The position numbers and the translations under genes are program-made. From an uncultured Massilia sp. (GTDB lineage: Bacteria > Pseudomonadota > Gammaproteobacteria > Burkholderiales > Burkholderiaceae), in assembly GCA_946481275.1 (NCBI GenBank), contig CAMLMV010000054.1:1-45344 (forward strand): a DNA stretch of 45,344 bases. The letters are read 5' to 3'. Under the pieces are notes generated by a model. The model was not told where the DNA came from. It searched no databases and saw only the letters and a list, made by a program, of their open reading frames with translations. Positions 15,059 to 23,812 of the stretch are shown piece by piece. Positions within the stretch are counted from its first letter, which is position 1, and each line of letters starts with the position of its first letter.

Positions 15059-16089
15059 GCACGACCGGCGCTACCGTCAAACCGTCCGCGCAGGCGGCCG
15101 CATCGCGCACCGCCTGGCTGCAGCATCCGCTCGTGCGTCCGCTCGGCGCGCTCGTCGCGCTGCTGCTCGTCGACGCGTTCCTCGTGCCTGGCTTCTTCCA
15201 CCTCGAGGTCAAGGAAGGCCACCTGTACGGCGCGATCATCGACATCCTCAACCGCGCCGCGCCGCTGATGCTGGCGGCGCTCGGCATGACCCTCGTCATC
15301 GCCACGCGCGGCATCGATATTTCCGTCGGCGCGGTCGTCGCGCTGTCCGGCACCGTGTCCGCCATGCTGATCGGCGGCAGCACGCCGAATACGCCGATGG
15401 CGCTCGCGCTGGCGGCGTCGCTCGGCGTCGCGCTGCTGTGCGGCCTGTGGAACGGCGTCCTCGTCGCCGGCATCAAGCTGCAGCCCATCGTCGCGACCCT
15501 GATCCTGATGGTGGCGGGGCGCGGTCTCGCGCAGCTGCTGACGGATGGCCAGATCGTCACCGTGTACTACGAGCCGTTCTTCTTCCTGGGAAGCGGCTAC
15601 CTCGCCGGCCTGCCGTTCTCGCTGTTCGTCGTCGCGGCCGTGTTCGCGGTGACCTTGCTGCTGGTGAAGAAGACTGCGCTGGGCCTGTTCATCCAGGCGG
15701 TCGGCATCAACCCGGTGGCGGCGCGTCTCGCGGGCCTGCGCACGGCCACCTTGATCACCTTCGTGTACGTGTTCTGCAGCGCCTGCGCGGGCCTGGCCGG
15801 CATGCTGATCACGTCGAACATCAAGAGCGCGGATGCGAACAACGCGGGCCTGCTGCTGGAACTGGACGCAATCCTCGCGGTCACGCTGGGCGGCACGTCG
15901 CTGGCCGGCGGCAAATTCAGCCTGATGGGCAGCATGATCGGCGCGCTGATCATCCAGACCCTGACCTACACGATCTACTCGCTGGGCGTGCCGCCCGAAG
16001 TGAACATGGTCGTCAAATCCATCGTCGTCTTCGTCGTCTGCATCTCGCAGTCGAGCGAATTCAAGAACATCCTGCGGAGGTCCGCATGA
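15055..16089 (+). CDS. ytfT: Sugar ABC transporter permease, YtfT type
   Basis: The 344-residue inner-membrane protein has about 8-10 hydrophobic segments and the CUT2 permease signatures: GMTLVIATRGIDISVGAVVALSG-like region after the third helix and GLWNGVLVAGIKLQPIVATL. The EAA-like cytoplasmic loop PVAARLAGLRT follows. The start overlaps the ATPase stop (ATGA), and its own stop overlaps the start of the second permease. It would form a heterodimeric channel with the YjfF-type protein. Confidence 0.9.
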   Translation: MSTTGATVKPSAQAAASRTAWLQHPLVRPLGALVALLLVDAFLVPGFFHLEVKEGHLYGAIIDILNRAAPLMLAALGMTLVIATRGIDISVGAVVALSGTVSAMLIGGSTPNTPMALALAASLGVALLCGLWNGVLVAGIKLQPIVATLILMVAGRGLAQLLTDGQIVTVYYEPFFFLGSGYLAGLPFSLFVVAAVFAVTLLLVKKTALGLFIQAVGINPVAARLAGLRTATLITFVYVFCSACAGLAGMLITSNIKSADANNAGLLLELDAILAVTLGGTSLAGGKFSLMGSMIGALIIQTLTYTIYSLGVPPEVNMVVKSIVVFVVCISQSSEFKNILRRSA

Positions 16090-17069
16090 GCGCGGTCGCA
16101 ACCGGTACCCGCGGCGTCACGAGTGCGCCGTGGTTTACGTCCCTCGTCACCGTGATCCTGCTGGTCGCGATGATGGGTATCGGCGGGTCGGTGTACCCGG
16201 GCTTCCTGTCGCTGCAGGTGATCTTCAACCTCCTGATCGACAACGCGTTCCTGCTCGTGATCGCGGTGGGCATGGGCTTCGTGATCCTGTCGGGCGGCAT
16301 CGACCTGTCCGTCGGTTCCGTGCTCGCGCTGTCGACGATGATCTCGGCCTGGCTGCTGCAGCATGCCCACTGGCCGCCGGCCGCCGTCATCGCGCTCGTG
16401 CTGCTGCTGGGCGCCTGCTTTGGCGGCGCGATGGGCGCGATCATCCACCTGTTCAAGCTGCAGCCGTTCATCGTCACGCTGGCCGGCATGTTCCTGGCCC
16501 GCGGCCTGTGCTACCTGATCAGCGTCGAATCGATCACGATCGACGATCCGGTGTTCACCGCGATGTCGCAGACGCAGGTGCCGATCCTGGACGGCTTCCT
16601 GTCGCCGGGCGCCATCATCGCGCTGGTCGTGCTGCTGGTCGCCATCTGGATCGCGCACTTCACCGCGTTCGGCCGCGCCGTGTACGCCGTCGGCGGCAAC
16701 GAGCAGTCGGCCGCGATGATGGGCCTGAACGTCGGCCGCACGAAGGTTCTCGTGTATGCGCTGTCGGGCTTCTGCGCGGCGCTGGGCGGCGTGCTGTTCG
16801 CGTTCTACATGCTGTCCGGCTATGGCCTGCACGGCCAGGGCACGGAGCTCGACGCCATCGCCGCCGTCGTCATCGGCGGCACGCTCCTCACCGGCGGCTA
16901 CGGCTACATCGCCGGCGCGCTGTCGGGCGTGCTGGTGCTGGGCGCCATCCAGACGCTGATCGCCTTCGACGGCACGCTCAGCTCGTGGTGGACCAAGATC
17001 GTCATCGGTGCGCTGCTGTTCGTCTTCTGCGTCGTGCAGAGGGTGATGGGCGGACGCTCCAAGCAATAA
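16086..17069 (+). CDS. yjfF: Sugar ABC transporter permease, YjfF type
   Basis: The 327-residue inner-membrane protein carries the same CUT2 permease motifs as its neighbour, GMGFVILSGGIDLSVGSVLA and HLFKLQPFIVTLAGMFLARG, with the loop QSAAMMGLNVGRTKVLVYALSG. The ATG at 16086 overlaps the YtfT-type stop (ATGA) and is preceded by CGGAGG. Upstream codons in the same frame are open only because of GC bias. The E. coli counterpart pairs YtfT and YjfF in the galactofuranose importer, and the same gene order is kept here. A GC-rich hairpin follows the stop. Confidence 0.9.
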   Translation: MSAVATGTRGVTSAPWFTSLVTVILLVAMMGIGGSVYPGFLSLQVIFNLLIDNAFLLVIAVGMGFVILSGGIDLSVGSVLALSTMISAWLLQHAHWPPAAVIALVLLLGACFGGAMGAIIHLFKLQPFIVTLAGMFLARGLCYLISVESITIDDPVFTAMSQTQVPILDGFLSPGAIIALVVLLVAIWIAHFTAFGRAVYAVGGNEQSAAMMGLNVGRTKVLVYALSGFCAALGGVLFAFYMLSGYGLHGQGTELDAIAAVVIGGTLLTGGYGYIAGALSGVLVLGAIQTLIAFDGTLSSWWTKIVIGALLFVFCVVQRVMGGRSKQ

Positions 17070-17080
17070 AGGCGGACCCC

Positions 17081-17113
17081 GCGCACGACCCCCGGCCACA
17101 CGGGGGCGGGCGC
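17081..17113 (+). terminator. GC-rich hairpin after the transporter genes
   Basis: CCCCCG (17089-17094) pairs with CGGGGG (17101-17106), loop GCCACA, and flanking GCGC (17081-17084 and 17110-17113) can extend the stem across a small internal loop. No T-tract follows, so it may attenuate rather than stop transcription into the GH43 gene. Confidence 0.4.
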
Positions 17114-17172
17114 GGCCGCGGCTGTACCCGGCGCCGCCAACGCCGGTGATCCACACCAATAACGGAGACTAC

Positions 17173-18126
17173 ATGCTCAAGCCCCTGATCGCCGCGACGC
17201 TGCTCGCGTCGACGGCACTCGCCGGTGCCGCCAACCCCCTCACCAGCAGGATCTTCACGGCCGACCCCGCGGCCCTCGTCGACAACGGCCGCGTCTACGT
17301 GTACGTGGGCCACGACGAAGCCCCCGTCGGCGGCAAGGATTACGTGATGAACGAGTGGAAGGTGTTCTCCAGCTGCGACATGCAGAACTGGACCGAGCAC
17401 CCGGCCGGCGTACCGTTTTCCACGTTCAAATGGGCCGCCAAGGACGCCTGGGCCAGCGACGTCACCAAGCGCAACGGCAAGTACTACCTGTACGTGACGG
17501 TCGAACACAAGACGATCCCCGGCAAGGCGATCGGCGTAGCGGTGTCGGACAGCCCGACGGGCCCGTTCGTCGACGCGCGCGGCACGGCCCTCATCACGAA
17601 CGACATGACGCACGAGACCCCGATCAGCTGGGACGACATCGACCCGGCGGTCTTCGTCGACGACGACGGCCAGGCCTATCTGTACTGGGGCAATACCGTC
17701 ATGAAGTACGCGAAGCTGAAAGCCAACATGACGGAACTGGACGGTCCGATCCACACGGTGGGCCTGGAACAGTTCACGGAAGCGTCATACCTGCACAAGC
17801 ACGCCGGCAAGTACTACCTGTCGTATTCGCGCAAGTGGCCGGAAGAGACCGTGTACATGACGGGACCGACGGCCACCGGTCCATGGTCGTACGGCGGCGT
17901 GATCATGGAAAAGAACACGAACGTCGGCACGGTCCACCACGCGATCATCGACTTCAACGGCAAGTCCTACATCGTTTATCACAACGGCAAGCTGCCGACC
18001 GGTGGCGACTACCGCCGTTCGGTTGCTGTCGAAGAACTGCACTACGGTCCAGACGGCAAGATTCTGCCGGTACCGCAGACGGAAAAAGGTCCTGCCGCTA
18101 ATCCGTCGGCAGCCTGCAAGCGATGA
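17173..18126 (+). CDS. GH43 glycosidase (alpha-L-arabinofuranosidase or beta-xylosidase), exported
   Basis: The 317-residue protein has a signal peptide (MLKPLIAATLLASTALAGAA) and one GH43 propeller. The catalytic set is D31 (FTADPAAL), D157 (DDIDPAVFVDDDG) and E203 (QFTEASYLHKHAGKYYLSYS). ADPAA at the N-terminus and WASDVTKRNGKYYLYVTV are typical of exo-acting GH43 enzymes that take arabinofuranose or xylose from oligosaccharides. ATG 17173 has GGAGA 6 bases upstream; start choice is supported by the signal peptide. It is expected to be coexpressed with the transporter, feeding it monosaccharide in the periplasm. The exact subfamily was not determined. Confidence 0.9.
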   Translation: MLKPLIAATLLASTALAGAANPLTSRIFTADPAALVDNGRVYVYVGHDEAPVGGKDYVMNEWKVFSSCDMQNWTEHPAGVPFSTFKWAAKDAWASDVTKRNGKYYLYVTVEHKTIPGKAIGVAVSDSPTGPFVDARGTALITNDMTHETPISWDDIDPAVFVDDDGQAYLYWGNTVMKYAKLKANMTELDGPIHTVGLEQFTEASYLHKHAGKYYLSYSRKWPEETVYMTGPTATGPWSYGGVIMEKNTNVGTVHHAIIDFNGKSYIVYHNGKLPTGGDYRRSVAVEELHYGPDGKILPVPQTEKGPAANPSAACKR

Positions 18127-18130
18127 AAGT

Positions 18131-18170
18131 TCTACGTAAATCTACGCAGAACCGATATCGATAATGATAT
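18131..18170 (+). promoter_or_regulatory. Direct and inverted repeats upstream of the LysR gene
   Basis: The 53-base gap before the LysR gene contains TCTACG twice, exactly 10 bases apart (18131 and 18141), followed by ATATC (18155-18159), a 6-base spacer and GATAT (18166-18170). This resembles a LysR-type binding region and could mediate autoregulation. GATATG recurs in the transporter promoter. A -10 such as GATAAT (18160-18165) falls inside the inverted repeat. Confidence 0.4.
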
Positions 18171-18179
18171 GATTGTCTG

Positions 18180-19121
18180 ATGGACACGACCAATCCGAAC
18201 TGGTTTCTCAAGGCCCGCCTCAAGACGCGGCAACTGCTGCTCCTGATCGCGCTCGACGACTACCGCAACATCCACCGCGCGGCGGACGAGCTGCACATGA
18301 CGCAGCCGGCCGCCTCCAAACAGATCAAGGATCTGGAGGAGATGCTGGACGTTAAGCTGTTCGAGCGCCTGCCGCGCGGGATGGAGCCGACAATCTACGG
18401 TGAAACGATGATCCGTCACGCGCGCATGGCCCTGACGAGCCTCGCGCTGGCCCACGACGACATCGTGACCTTGAAGGCCGGCCTCACGGGCCAGGTCGAG
18501 GTTGGCGTGATCATGACACCAGCCATGGCCCTCCTGCCTCGCGCCATTGCCCGCGTGAAGGAAGAAGCGCCGCTGCTGCGCATCGGCGTGCAGCTGGAAA
18601 CCAGTAACCTGCTGCTGGATAAACTGCAGCACGGCACGCTGGATTTCATGATTGGCCGCATCTTCGACACCGGCGACACGTCCGGCCTGATCTACGAAGA
18701 ATTGACGGAAGAACCGGCGTGCGCCGTCGTCCGCCCCGGCCATCCGCTGCTGGAGCGCAAGGATCTCACCTTGCAGGACATCGCGCCGCTGCCGTGGATC
18801 GTGCCGCCGCACGGCAGTATCCTGCGTTACCGCTTCGACATGATGTTCCGCCGTGCCGGCCTGGAACCGCCCGCGAACGTCGTCGACACGACGGCGATGC
18901 TGATGATTACCGCGCTGCTGCAGCAGACGGATTCGCTGCACGTGATGCCGATCGAAGTGGCGCAGTACTATGCGTCGCTGAACGTGATGCGCATCCTGCC
19001 CATCGAGATTCCGTGCAAGATGGATGCGTTCGGCATCATCCGCCACCAGGACCACCTGCTGTCGCCGGGCGCGGACTTGCTGTTGCGCGCCGTACGGGCC
19101 GCGGCGAAAGAGATTTATTGA
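18180..19121 (+). CDS. LysR-family regulator, GbpR (galactose-binding-protein regulator) type
   Basis: The 313-residue protein has an N-terminal winged helix-turn-helix (LLLIALDDYRNIHRAADELH then MTQPAASKQIKDLEEMLDVK, residues about 18-60) and a LysR substrate-binding domain from about residue 95. The sequence resembles GbpR-type regulators that control sugar-binding protein operons in response to arabinose, galactose or related sugars. It follows the GH43 gene directly and in the same direction, with only 53 bases between. It is the obvious candidate regulator for the arabinose and furanose transport genes. The Shine-Dalgarno is weak. Effector is inferred. Confidence 0.88.
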   Translation: MDTTNPNWFLKARLKTRQLLLLIALDDYRNIHRAADELHMTQPAASKQIKDLEEMLDVKLFERLPRGMEPTIYGETMIRHARMALTSLALAHDDIVTLKAGLTGQVEVGVIMTPAMALLPRAIARVKEEAPLLRIGVQLETSNLLLDKLQHGTLDFMIGRIFDTGDTSGLIYEELTEEPACAVVRPGHPLLERKDLTLQDIAPLPWIVPPHGSILRYRFDMMFRRAGLEPPANVVDTTAMLMITALLQQTDSLHVMPIEVAQYYASLNVMRILPIEIPCKMDAFGIIRHQDHLLSPGADLLLRAVRAAAKEIY

Positions 19122-19277
19122 CGCCATTGCACCAAAATGTTGCGTGCAAACTTCATCATTTAAAAAATATTGCTCTGATTTAACGTCTCGACATCGACTC
19201 TAACCTTTCCGCTGCGTAACATTTTGAGGAATACGGGAAACCGCAGAATCGGCCATCCGTGCGGAAAAGAGAGAACG

Positions 19278-20945
19278 ATGAATATTGCAAATCTAAAAAT
19301 TGGTAAGCGCCTCGCGCTGGGCTTCGGCTTCCTGTGCGTGGCGCTGGTCTTCATGGTCGGGCAGGGGACGGTCATGCTGGGCCGGGTGAACGATGGCACC
19401 GACGAGATCGTCAACAAGCGGCTGCCGCGCATGGAACTCACGGCGCGCATGCTGAGCGACGTGAACGACATCGCGATCGCGCTGCGCAACATGATGCTGG
19501 ACGACAGCGCCGACGACCGCGCGAAGCAGCTCGCCACCATCACCGCCGCGCGCAAGGACCTCGACAGCCTGCTGGCGCAACTGGACGGCCTGCTGCGCAC
19601 TCCCAAATCCCGCACCTTGCTCGCGCAGGAAATCGAACTGAATGCGAAGTACACGCAGGGCCAGCTGGACCTGGTCCGCCTGATCGAGAGCGGAGACGAC
19701 GCGGGCGCGCGTGCCTACCTGAAGACGAAGCTGCGCCCGGTGCTGGCGGACTACAAGGCCGTGATCGGCCAGCAGATCCAGGTCCAGGCCGGCCTGGCCG
19801 CCGACACGGCGCGCGAGGCGCAGGCCATGTACACCAGCACCCGCACGCTGATGATCGTGCTGGGCGCCGCCATGCTGGCCATCGCCTGCGCGCTGGCCTG
19901 GTGGATCAGCGCCTCGATCACGCGGCCGCTGCGGCGCGCGCTGGACGTGGCGACGGCCGTCGCCGCCGGCGACCTGACGACGCGCGTGGACGCCGGCAGC
20001 ACCTGCGAAGTGGGCCAGCTGCTGGACGCCCTGAAGCGCATGAACGACAACCTGGTGGCCACCGTCGGCACCGTGCGCGGCGGCACCGACGCCATCGCAC
20101 TCGCATCCGGCGAAGTGGCGGCCGGCAACCGCGACCTGTCGGCACGCACCGAGCAGCAGGCCAGCGCGCTGGAAGAGACGGCGTCGTCGATGGAAGAACT
20201 GACGTCGACCGTGAAGCAGAACGCCGACAACGCGCGCCAGGCCAACACGCTGGCCGCGACGGCATCGACCGTGGCGGCCAGGGGCGGCGACGTGATCGAG
20301 CAGGTCGTCGACACGATGGCGCAGATCCACACGGCGTCGAGCCGCATCGTCGACATCATCGGCGTCATCGACGGCATCGCGTTCCAGACCAACATCCTCG
20401 CGCTGAATGCGGCCGTGGAAGCGGCGCGCGCCGGCGAGCAGGGCCGCGGCTTCGCCGTCGTCGCAGGCGAAGTGCGCAACCTGGCGCAGCGCTCGGCCGC
20501 CGCGGCCAGGGAGATCAAGACGCTGATCGACGACTCCACCAGCAAGGTCGACACGGGCAGCTCGCTCGTGCGCGAGGCGGGCAGCACGATGGGCGAGATC
20601 GTCGACAGCGTGCGCCGCGTGGCCGACATCCTCGGCGAGATCACGGCCGCGAGCCAGGAGCAGAGCGCCGGCATCGAGCAGATCAACCAGGCCATCACGC
20701 AGATGGACGACGTGACCCAGCAGAACGCCGCGCTCGTCGAGCAGGCGGCCGCCGCGTCGCAGGCGATGCAGGACCAGTCCGCGCGCCTGGCCGAGGCCGT
20801 GGCCGTGTTCCGGCTCGCGGGCGGCGTGCCCGCAGCGGTGCCGGTGCGTGCGGTTGCCCCGGCGCCCTCACCGCGGTTGAGCAAGCCGGTTGCGAAGGCA
20901 CCTGCGCAGGCCGCGGCGGCGGCGAGCGACTGGGAAGAGTTCTGA
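19278..20945 (+). CDS. Methyl-accepting chemotaxis protein with C-terminal CheR/CheB-tether-like pentapeptide
   Basis: The 555-residue chemoreceptor has TM1 at about 11-33, a periplasmic four-helix-bundle sensor of about 155 residues, TM2 at about 190-212, a HAMP domain, and a long coiled-coil signalling domain. The hairpin tip reads [20 protein letters not shown] then [19 protein letters not shown]. Methylation-helix repeats of the [17 protein letters not shown] type are present. The C-terminus ends in DWEEF, like the NWETF pentapeptide that tethers CheR and CheB in high-abundance receptors. It lies just downstream of the sugar regulator, so a sugar or binding-protein ligand is possible but unproven. 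Start ATG 19278 follows GAGAGAAC. Confidence 0.95.
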   Translation: MNIANLKIGKRLALGFGFLCVALVFMVGQGTVMLGRVNDGTDEIVNKRLPRMELTARMLSDVNDIAIALRNMMLDDSADDRAKQLATITAARKDLDSLLAQLDGLLRTPKSRTLLAQEIELNAKYTQGQLDLVRLIESGDDAGARAYLKTKLRPVLADYKAVIGQQIQVQAGLAADTAREAQAMYTSTRTLMIVLGAAMLAIACALAWWISASITRPLRRALDVATAVAAGDLTTRVDAGSTCEVGQLLDALKRMNDNLVATVGTVRGGTDAIALASGEVAAGNRDLSARTEQQASALEETASSMEELTSTVKQNADNARQANTLAATASTVAARGGDVIEQVVDTMAQIHTASSRIVDIIGVIDGIAFQTNILALNAAVEAARAGEQGRGFAVVAGEVRNLAQRSAAAAREIKTLIDDSTSKVDTGSSLVREAGSTMGEIVDSVRRVADILGEITAASQEQSAGIEQINQAITQMDDVTQQNAALVEQAAAASQAMQDQSARLAEAVAVFRLAGGVPAAVPVRAVAPAPSPRLSKPVAKAPAQAAAAASDWEEF

Positions 20946-21042
20946 CCGGACTTGCTCCTTCGTCCAGCTTGCGATTGTGATAGGCTGTCCGGTGCATCCG
21001 GCCCATGGCCGCTGCACCGTCACCGTCTTTACAAGGATCCGC

Positions 21043-21741
21043 ATGACTGGCTTCGTCATTACGCCTCCCGCCGTCCCGGCCCTCGCCGTGGCCGGCTCCG
21101 ACCAGGTTTTCCCGCTGCGCCGCGTGTTCTGCGTGGGCCGCAACTACGCGGCCCACGCGCGCGAGATGGGTTCCGATCCGAACCGCGAACCGCCGTTCTT
21201 CTTCACCAAGCCGGCGGACGCCGTCGTGCCGGCCAGCGGGACCGTGCCGTACCCGTCGTCCACGCGCGAGCTGCACCACGAGGTCGAACTGGTCGTCGCG
21301 TTGAAAGGCGGCGGCACGAACATCGCGCCGGAGCAGGCGATGGATCTCGTGTGGGGCTATGGCGTGGGCCTGGACCTGACGCGGCGCGACCTGCAGGCCG
21401 TCGCCAAGAAGGATGGCCGCCCGTGGGACATGGCGAAAGGCTTCGACGCCTCCGCGCCGTGCAGCCCCCTGGTCCCTGCCGAGCGCACGGGGCACCCCTC
21501 GGCGGCGCGCATCTGGCTCGAAGTGAACGGCCAGCTGAAGCAGGAGGGCAACCTGGACGAAATGATCTGGCCGATCTCCGACGTGATCGCGGCCCTGTCG
21601 CGCCTCGTCGCGCTCGCGCCGGGTGACCTGATCTACACGGGCACCCCGGCCGGCGTGGACGCGCTGAACCCGGGCGACAAGGTGCGCGGCGGCGTCGATG
21701 GCGTGACCACGTTCGAACTCGAGATCGGCGCGGGGGCATGA
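21043..21741 (+). CDS. FAH-family hydrolase (fumarylpyruvate hydrolase-like)
   Basis: The 232-residue protein has the compact fumarylacetoacetate hydrolase fold. VFCVGRNYAAHAREMG opens the domain and HHEVELVVAL supplies metal-binding glutamates, followed by GYGVGLDLTRRDLQ, LIYTGTPAGV and the final GDKVRGGVDG. Length and N-terminus match fumarylpyruvate or acylpyruvate hydrolases. These cleave 2,4-diketo acids in aromatic or sugar-acid breakdown. AAGGA lies 7 bases before the ATG. It overlaps the next gene by 4 bases (ATGA), so the two are coexpressed. Substrate is not determined. Confidence 0.85.
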   Translation: MTGFVITPPAVPALAVAGSDQVFPLRRVFCVGRNYAAHAREMGSDPNREPPFFFTKPADAVVPASGTVPYPSSTRELHHEVELVVALKGGGTNIAPEQAMDLVWGYGVGLDLTRRDLQAVAKKDGRPWDMAKGFDASAPCSPLVPAERTGHPSAARIWLEVNGQLKQEGNLDEMIWPISDVIAALSRLVALAPGDLIYTGTPAGVDALNPGDKVRGGVDGVTTFELEIGAGA

Positions 21742-22664
21742 GGACGGTCCTGCAGATCGGCGGCTTCGCGCCCGGGATCCAGGCCCAGCTCGACGCCGAA
21801 TTCCGCTGCGTCGGCCTCGCGGATCTCGAACGCGAGCCCGGCCTGGCGACCGAGGTCGGCGCCATCGTCACCCGCAGCAACCAGGAGGTGCCGGAAGACG
21901 TCGTGCGGCGCCTGCCGGCCCTCGAGATCATCGCCACCTGCGGCGTCGGCTACGACCTGATCCCGCGACGGCTCGCGGCCGAACGGGGCATCGTCGTGGC
22001 CAACACGCCGGACGTGCTGAACGCGGCCGTCGCCGAGCTCTGCATCGGCTCCCTGCTGGCGCTGCTGCGCCGCCTGCCGCAGGCCGACCGCTTCGTGCGT
22101 GCGGGCCGCTGGGCGACGGCGGACTTTCCGCTGGCGGCGAGCCTCGCCGGCAAGCACGTGGGCATCGTCGGCATGGGCCGCATCGGCAAGGAGATCGCGC
22201 GCCGGCTGGAGATGTTCGGCGTGGCGCTCGCCTACCACGGGCGCACGGACCAGCAACTGGCGTGGCGCTACGAGGCCGACCTGGACGCGCTCGCGCGCGA
22301 TTCCGACATCCTGGTCGTCGTCGCACCCGGCGGGGCCGAGACGCAACACCTGATCGACGCGCGCGTGCTGGACGCGCTGGGGCCGGACGGCTACCTGGTG
22401 AACGTGGCGCGCGGCTCGCTTGTCGACGAGGCGGCACTGCTCGCGGCGCTGGAGCGGGGCGCCATCGCCGGCGCCGCGCTGGACGTGTTCGACGACGAGC
22501 CGGACATCGACCCGCGCTTCTTCGTGCTCGACAACGTGATGCTGACGCCGCACCTGGGCAGCGCCACGCACGAGACGCGCGCGGCGATGGCGCAGCTCAT
22601 GCTGGACAATGTGCGCAGCTGGTTCCGCAGCGGCCGCGCACTGACGCCCGTCGAGCCGGATTAA
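21738..22664 (+). CDS. D-isomer-specific 2-hydroxyacid dehydrogenase (glyoxylate/hydroxypyruvate reductase-like)
   Basis: The 308-residue protein has the NAD(P)-binding motif GMGRIGKEIARRLEMFG and the catalytic Arg in NVARGSLVDE, Glu in DVFDDEPDI and His in TPHLGSATHETR. It belongs to the GyaR/GhrB-like branch and should reduce a 2-keto acid such as glyoxylate or hydroxypyruvate. Its pairing with the FAH hydrolase suggests that the hydrolase product is then reduced, or that both act on glycolate-type intermediates. It ends tail-to-tail with the efflux operon, the stop codons overlapping by 3 bases. Confidence 0.9.
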   Translation: MRTVLQIGGFAPGIQAQLDAEFRCVGLADLEREPGLATEVGAIVTRSNQEVPEDVVRRLPALEIIATCGVGYDLIPRRLAAERGIVVANTPDVLNAAVAELCIGSLLALLRRLPQADRFVRAGRWATADFPLAASLAGKHVGIVGMGRIGKEIARRLEMFGVALAYHGRTDQQLAWRYEADLDALARDSDILVVVAPGGAETQHLIDARVLDALGPDGYLVNVARGSLVDEAALLAALERGAIAGAALDVFDDEPDIDPRFFVLDNVMLTPHLGSATHETRAAMAQLMLDNVRSWFRSGRALTPVEPD

Positions 22665-23809
22665 TTTGCCATGTTCCTCGCGACGATGGCATCCGTCGCC
22701 GCCTGCGCCTGCTGCAATGGCTGATTCAATACGGTGGTCGCATACGCCGGCGCCGGCGCGGCCACCGTGCCGAGGGCGCTGCCGCCTCGACGGCTGATGT
22801 CCACGTCGACGGTGGCCGACAGGCCCACGCGCAGCGGGTGCGCCGCCAGTTCCTTCGGGTCCAGCGAGATGCGCACCGGTACCCGCTGCACGACCTTGAT
22901 CCAGTTGCCCGTCGCGTTCTGCGCCGGCAGCAGCGAGAACGCGCTGCCCGTGCCCGCGCCGAGGCCGACGACCTTGCCGTGGTAGACGACCTTGCTGCCG
23001 TAGATGTCCGCCTCGATGGTGGCCGCCTGCCCCACGCGGATGTCGCGCAGTTCCGATTCCTTGAAGTTGGCGTCGACCCACAGCTGGTCCAGCGGCACGA
23101 TCGACAGCAGCGGCGCGCCCGGCGCGATGCGGCTGCCGACCTGCACGCTGCGCTTCGCAACATAACCCGACACCGGCGCGACGATCGCGTTGCGGCGCGC
23201 GGCCAGCCATGCGGACAGGTAATCGGCTTTCGCGGCCAGCACGTTCGGGTGCTCGGGGGGAGACACGCCCGCCACCGTCACGCGCGCGGCCGCCAGCTGT
23301 TTCTGCGCGACTTCCAATGCGGCCTTCGCATCGTCGACGGCGCGGTGGGCGTGCGCGACGTCCTCGCCAGAGACGATGTTGTCGGCCGCCAGCGGCGCGC
23401 GCCGTGCGAGGTCTTCCTGCTTCGCTTTCAGTTCCACGCGGCGCTGGTCGACGAGGGCTTCGTACTGCGCCACGTTCGTGTAGCGCTCGCGCTGCTGGCG
23501 CACGGCCGTGCCCAGCCGCGCCTCGGCCTGGGCCAGCGCGACTTCCGCGTCGGACGGATCGAGGCGGACGATCTCCGTGCCGGCCTGCACGAGCTGGGTC
23601 TCGTCGGCGCGGATCTCGACGACGCTGCCGGTCACCTGCGACGACACGTTCACGAGGTTGCCGCCGACGTAGGCGTTGTCCGTCTCGACGCGTTTCGACA
23701 GGACCAGGGCGTAATAAGCCGCGTAGGCCGCGCCGGCGGCGAGGAAGGCGACGGTGATGCCGGCCAGGACGGCGCGGTGCTTCTTGTTGGTGGGGGCTTG
23801 GGTGCTCAT
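22661..23809 (-). CDS. HlyD/EmrA-type membrane-fusion protein
   Basis: The 382-residue periplasmic adaptor has one N-terminal membrane helix (about 13-35), then TDNAYVGGNLVNVSSQVTG, the signature start of EmrA-type lipoyl domains, a coiled-coil hairpin (about 80-190) and a beta-barrel ending VDVDISRRGG. It would bridge the DHA2 transporter and the NodT-type outer-membrane channel encoded just upstream, giving a complete tripartite drug exporter. It starts 3 bases after the NodT stop and is the last gene of the operon. Confidence 0.92.
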   Translation of the reverse strand: MSTQAPTNKKHRAVLAGITVAFLAAGAAYAAYYALVLSKRVETDNAYVGGNLVNVSSQVTGSVVEIRADETQLVQAGTEIVRLDPSDAEVALAQAEARLGTAVRQQRERYTNVAQYEALVDQRRVELKAKQEDLARRAPLAADNIVSGEDVAHAHRAVDDAKAALEVAQKQLAAARVTVAGVSPPEHPNVLAAKADYLSAWLAARRNAIVAPVSGYVAKRSVQVGSRIAPGAPLLSIVPLDQLWVDANFKESELRDIRVGQAATIEADIYGSKVVYHGKVVGLGAGTGSAFSLLPAQNATGNWIKVVQRVPVRISLDPKELAAHPLRVGLSATVDVDISRRGGSALGTVAAPAPAYATTVLNQPLQQAQAATDAIVARNMAN

Positions 23810-23812
23810 GGT

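Noticed and set aside
15438..16085. Upstream extension of the YjfF-type permease frame, hinting at a fusion
   Set aside because: The extension is out of frame within the YtfT-type gene, Arg-rich and without motifs; an ATGA overlap with CGGAGG marks the real start.
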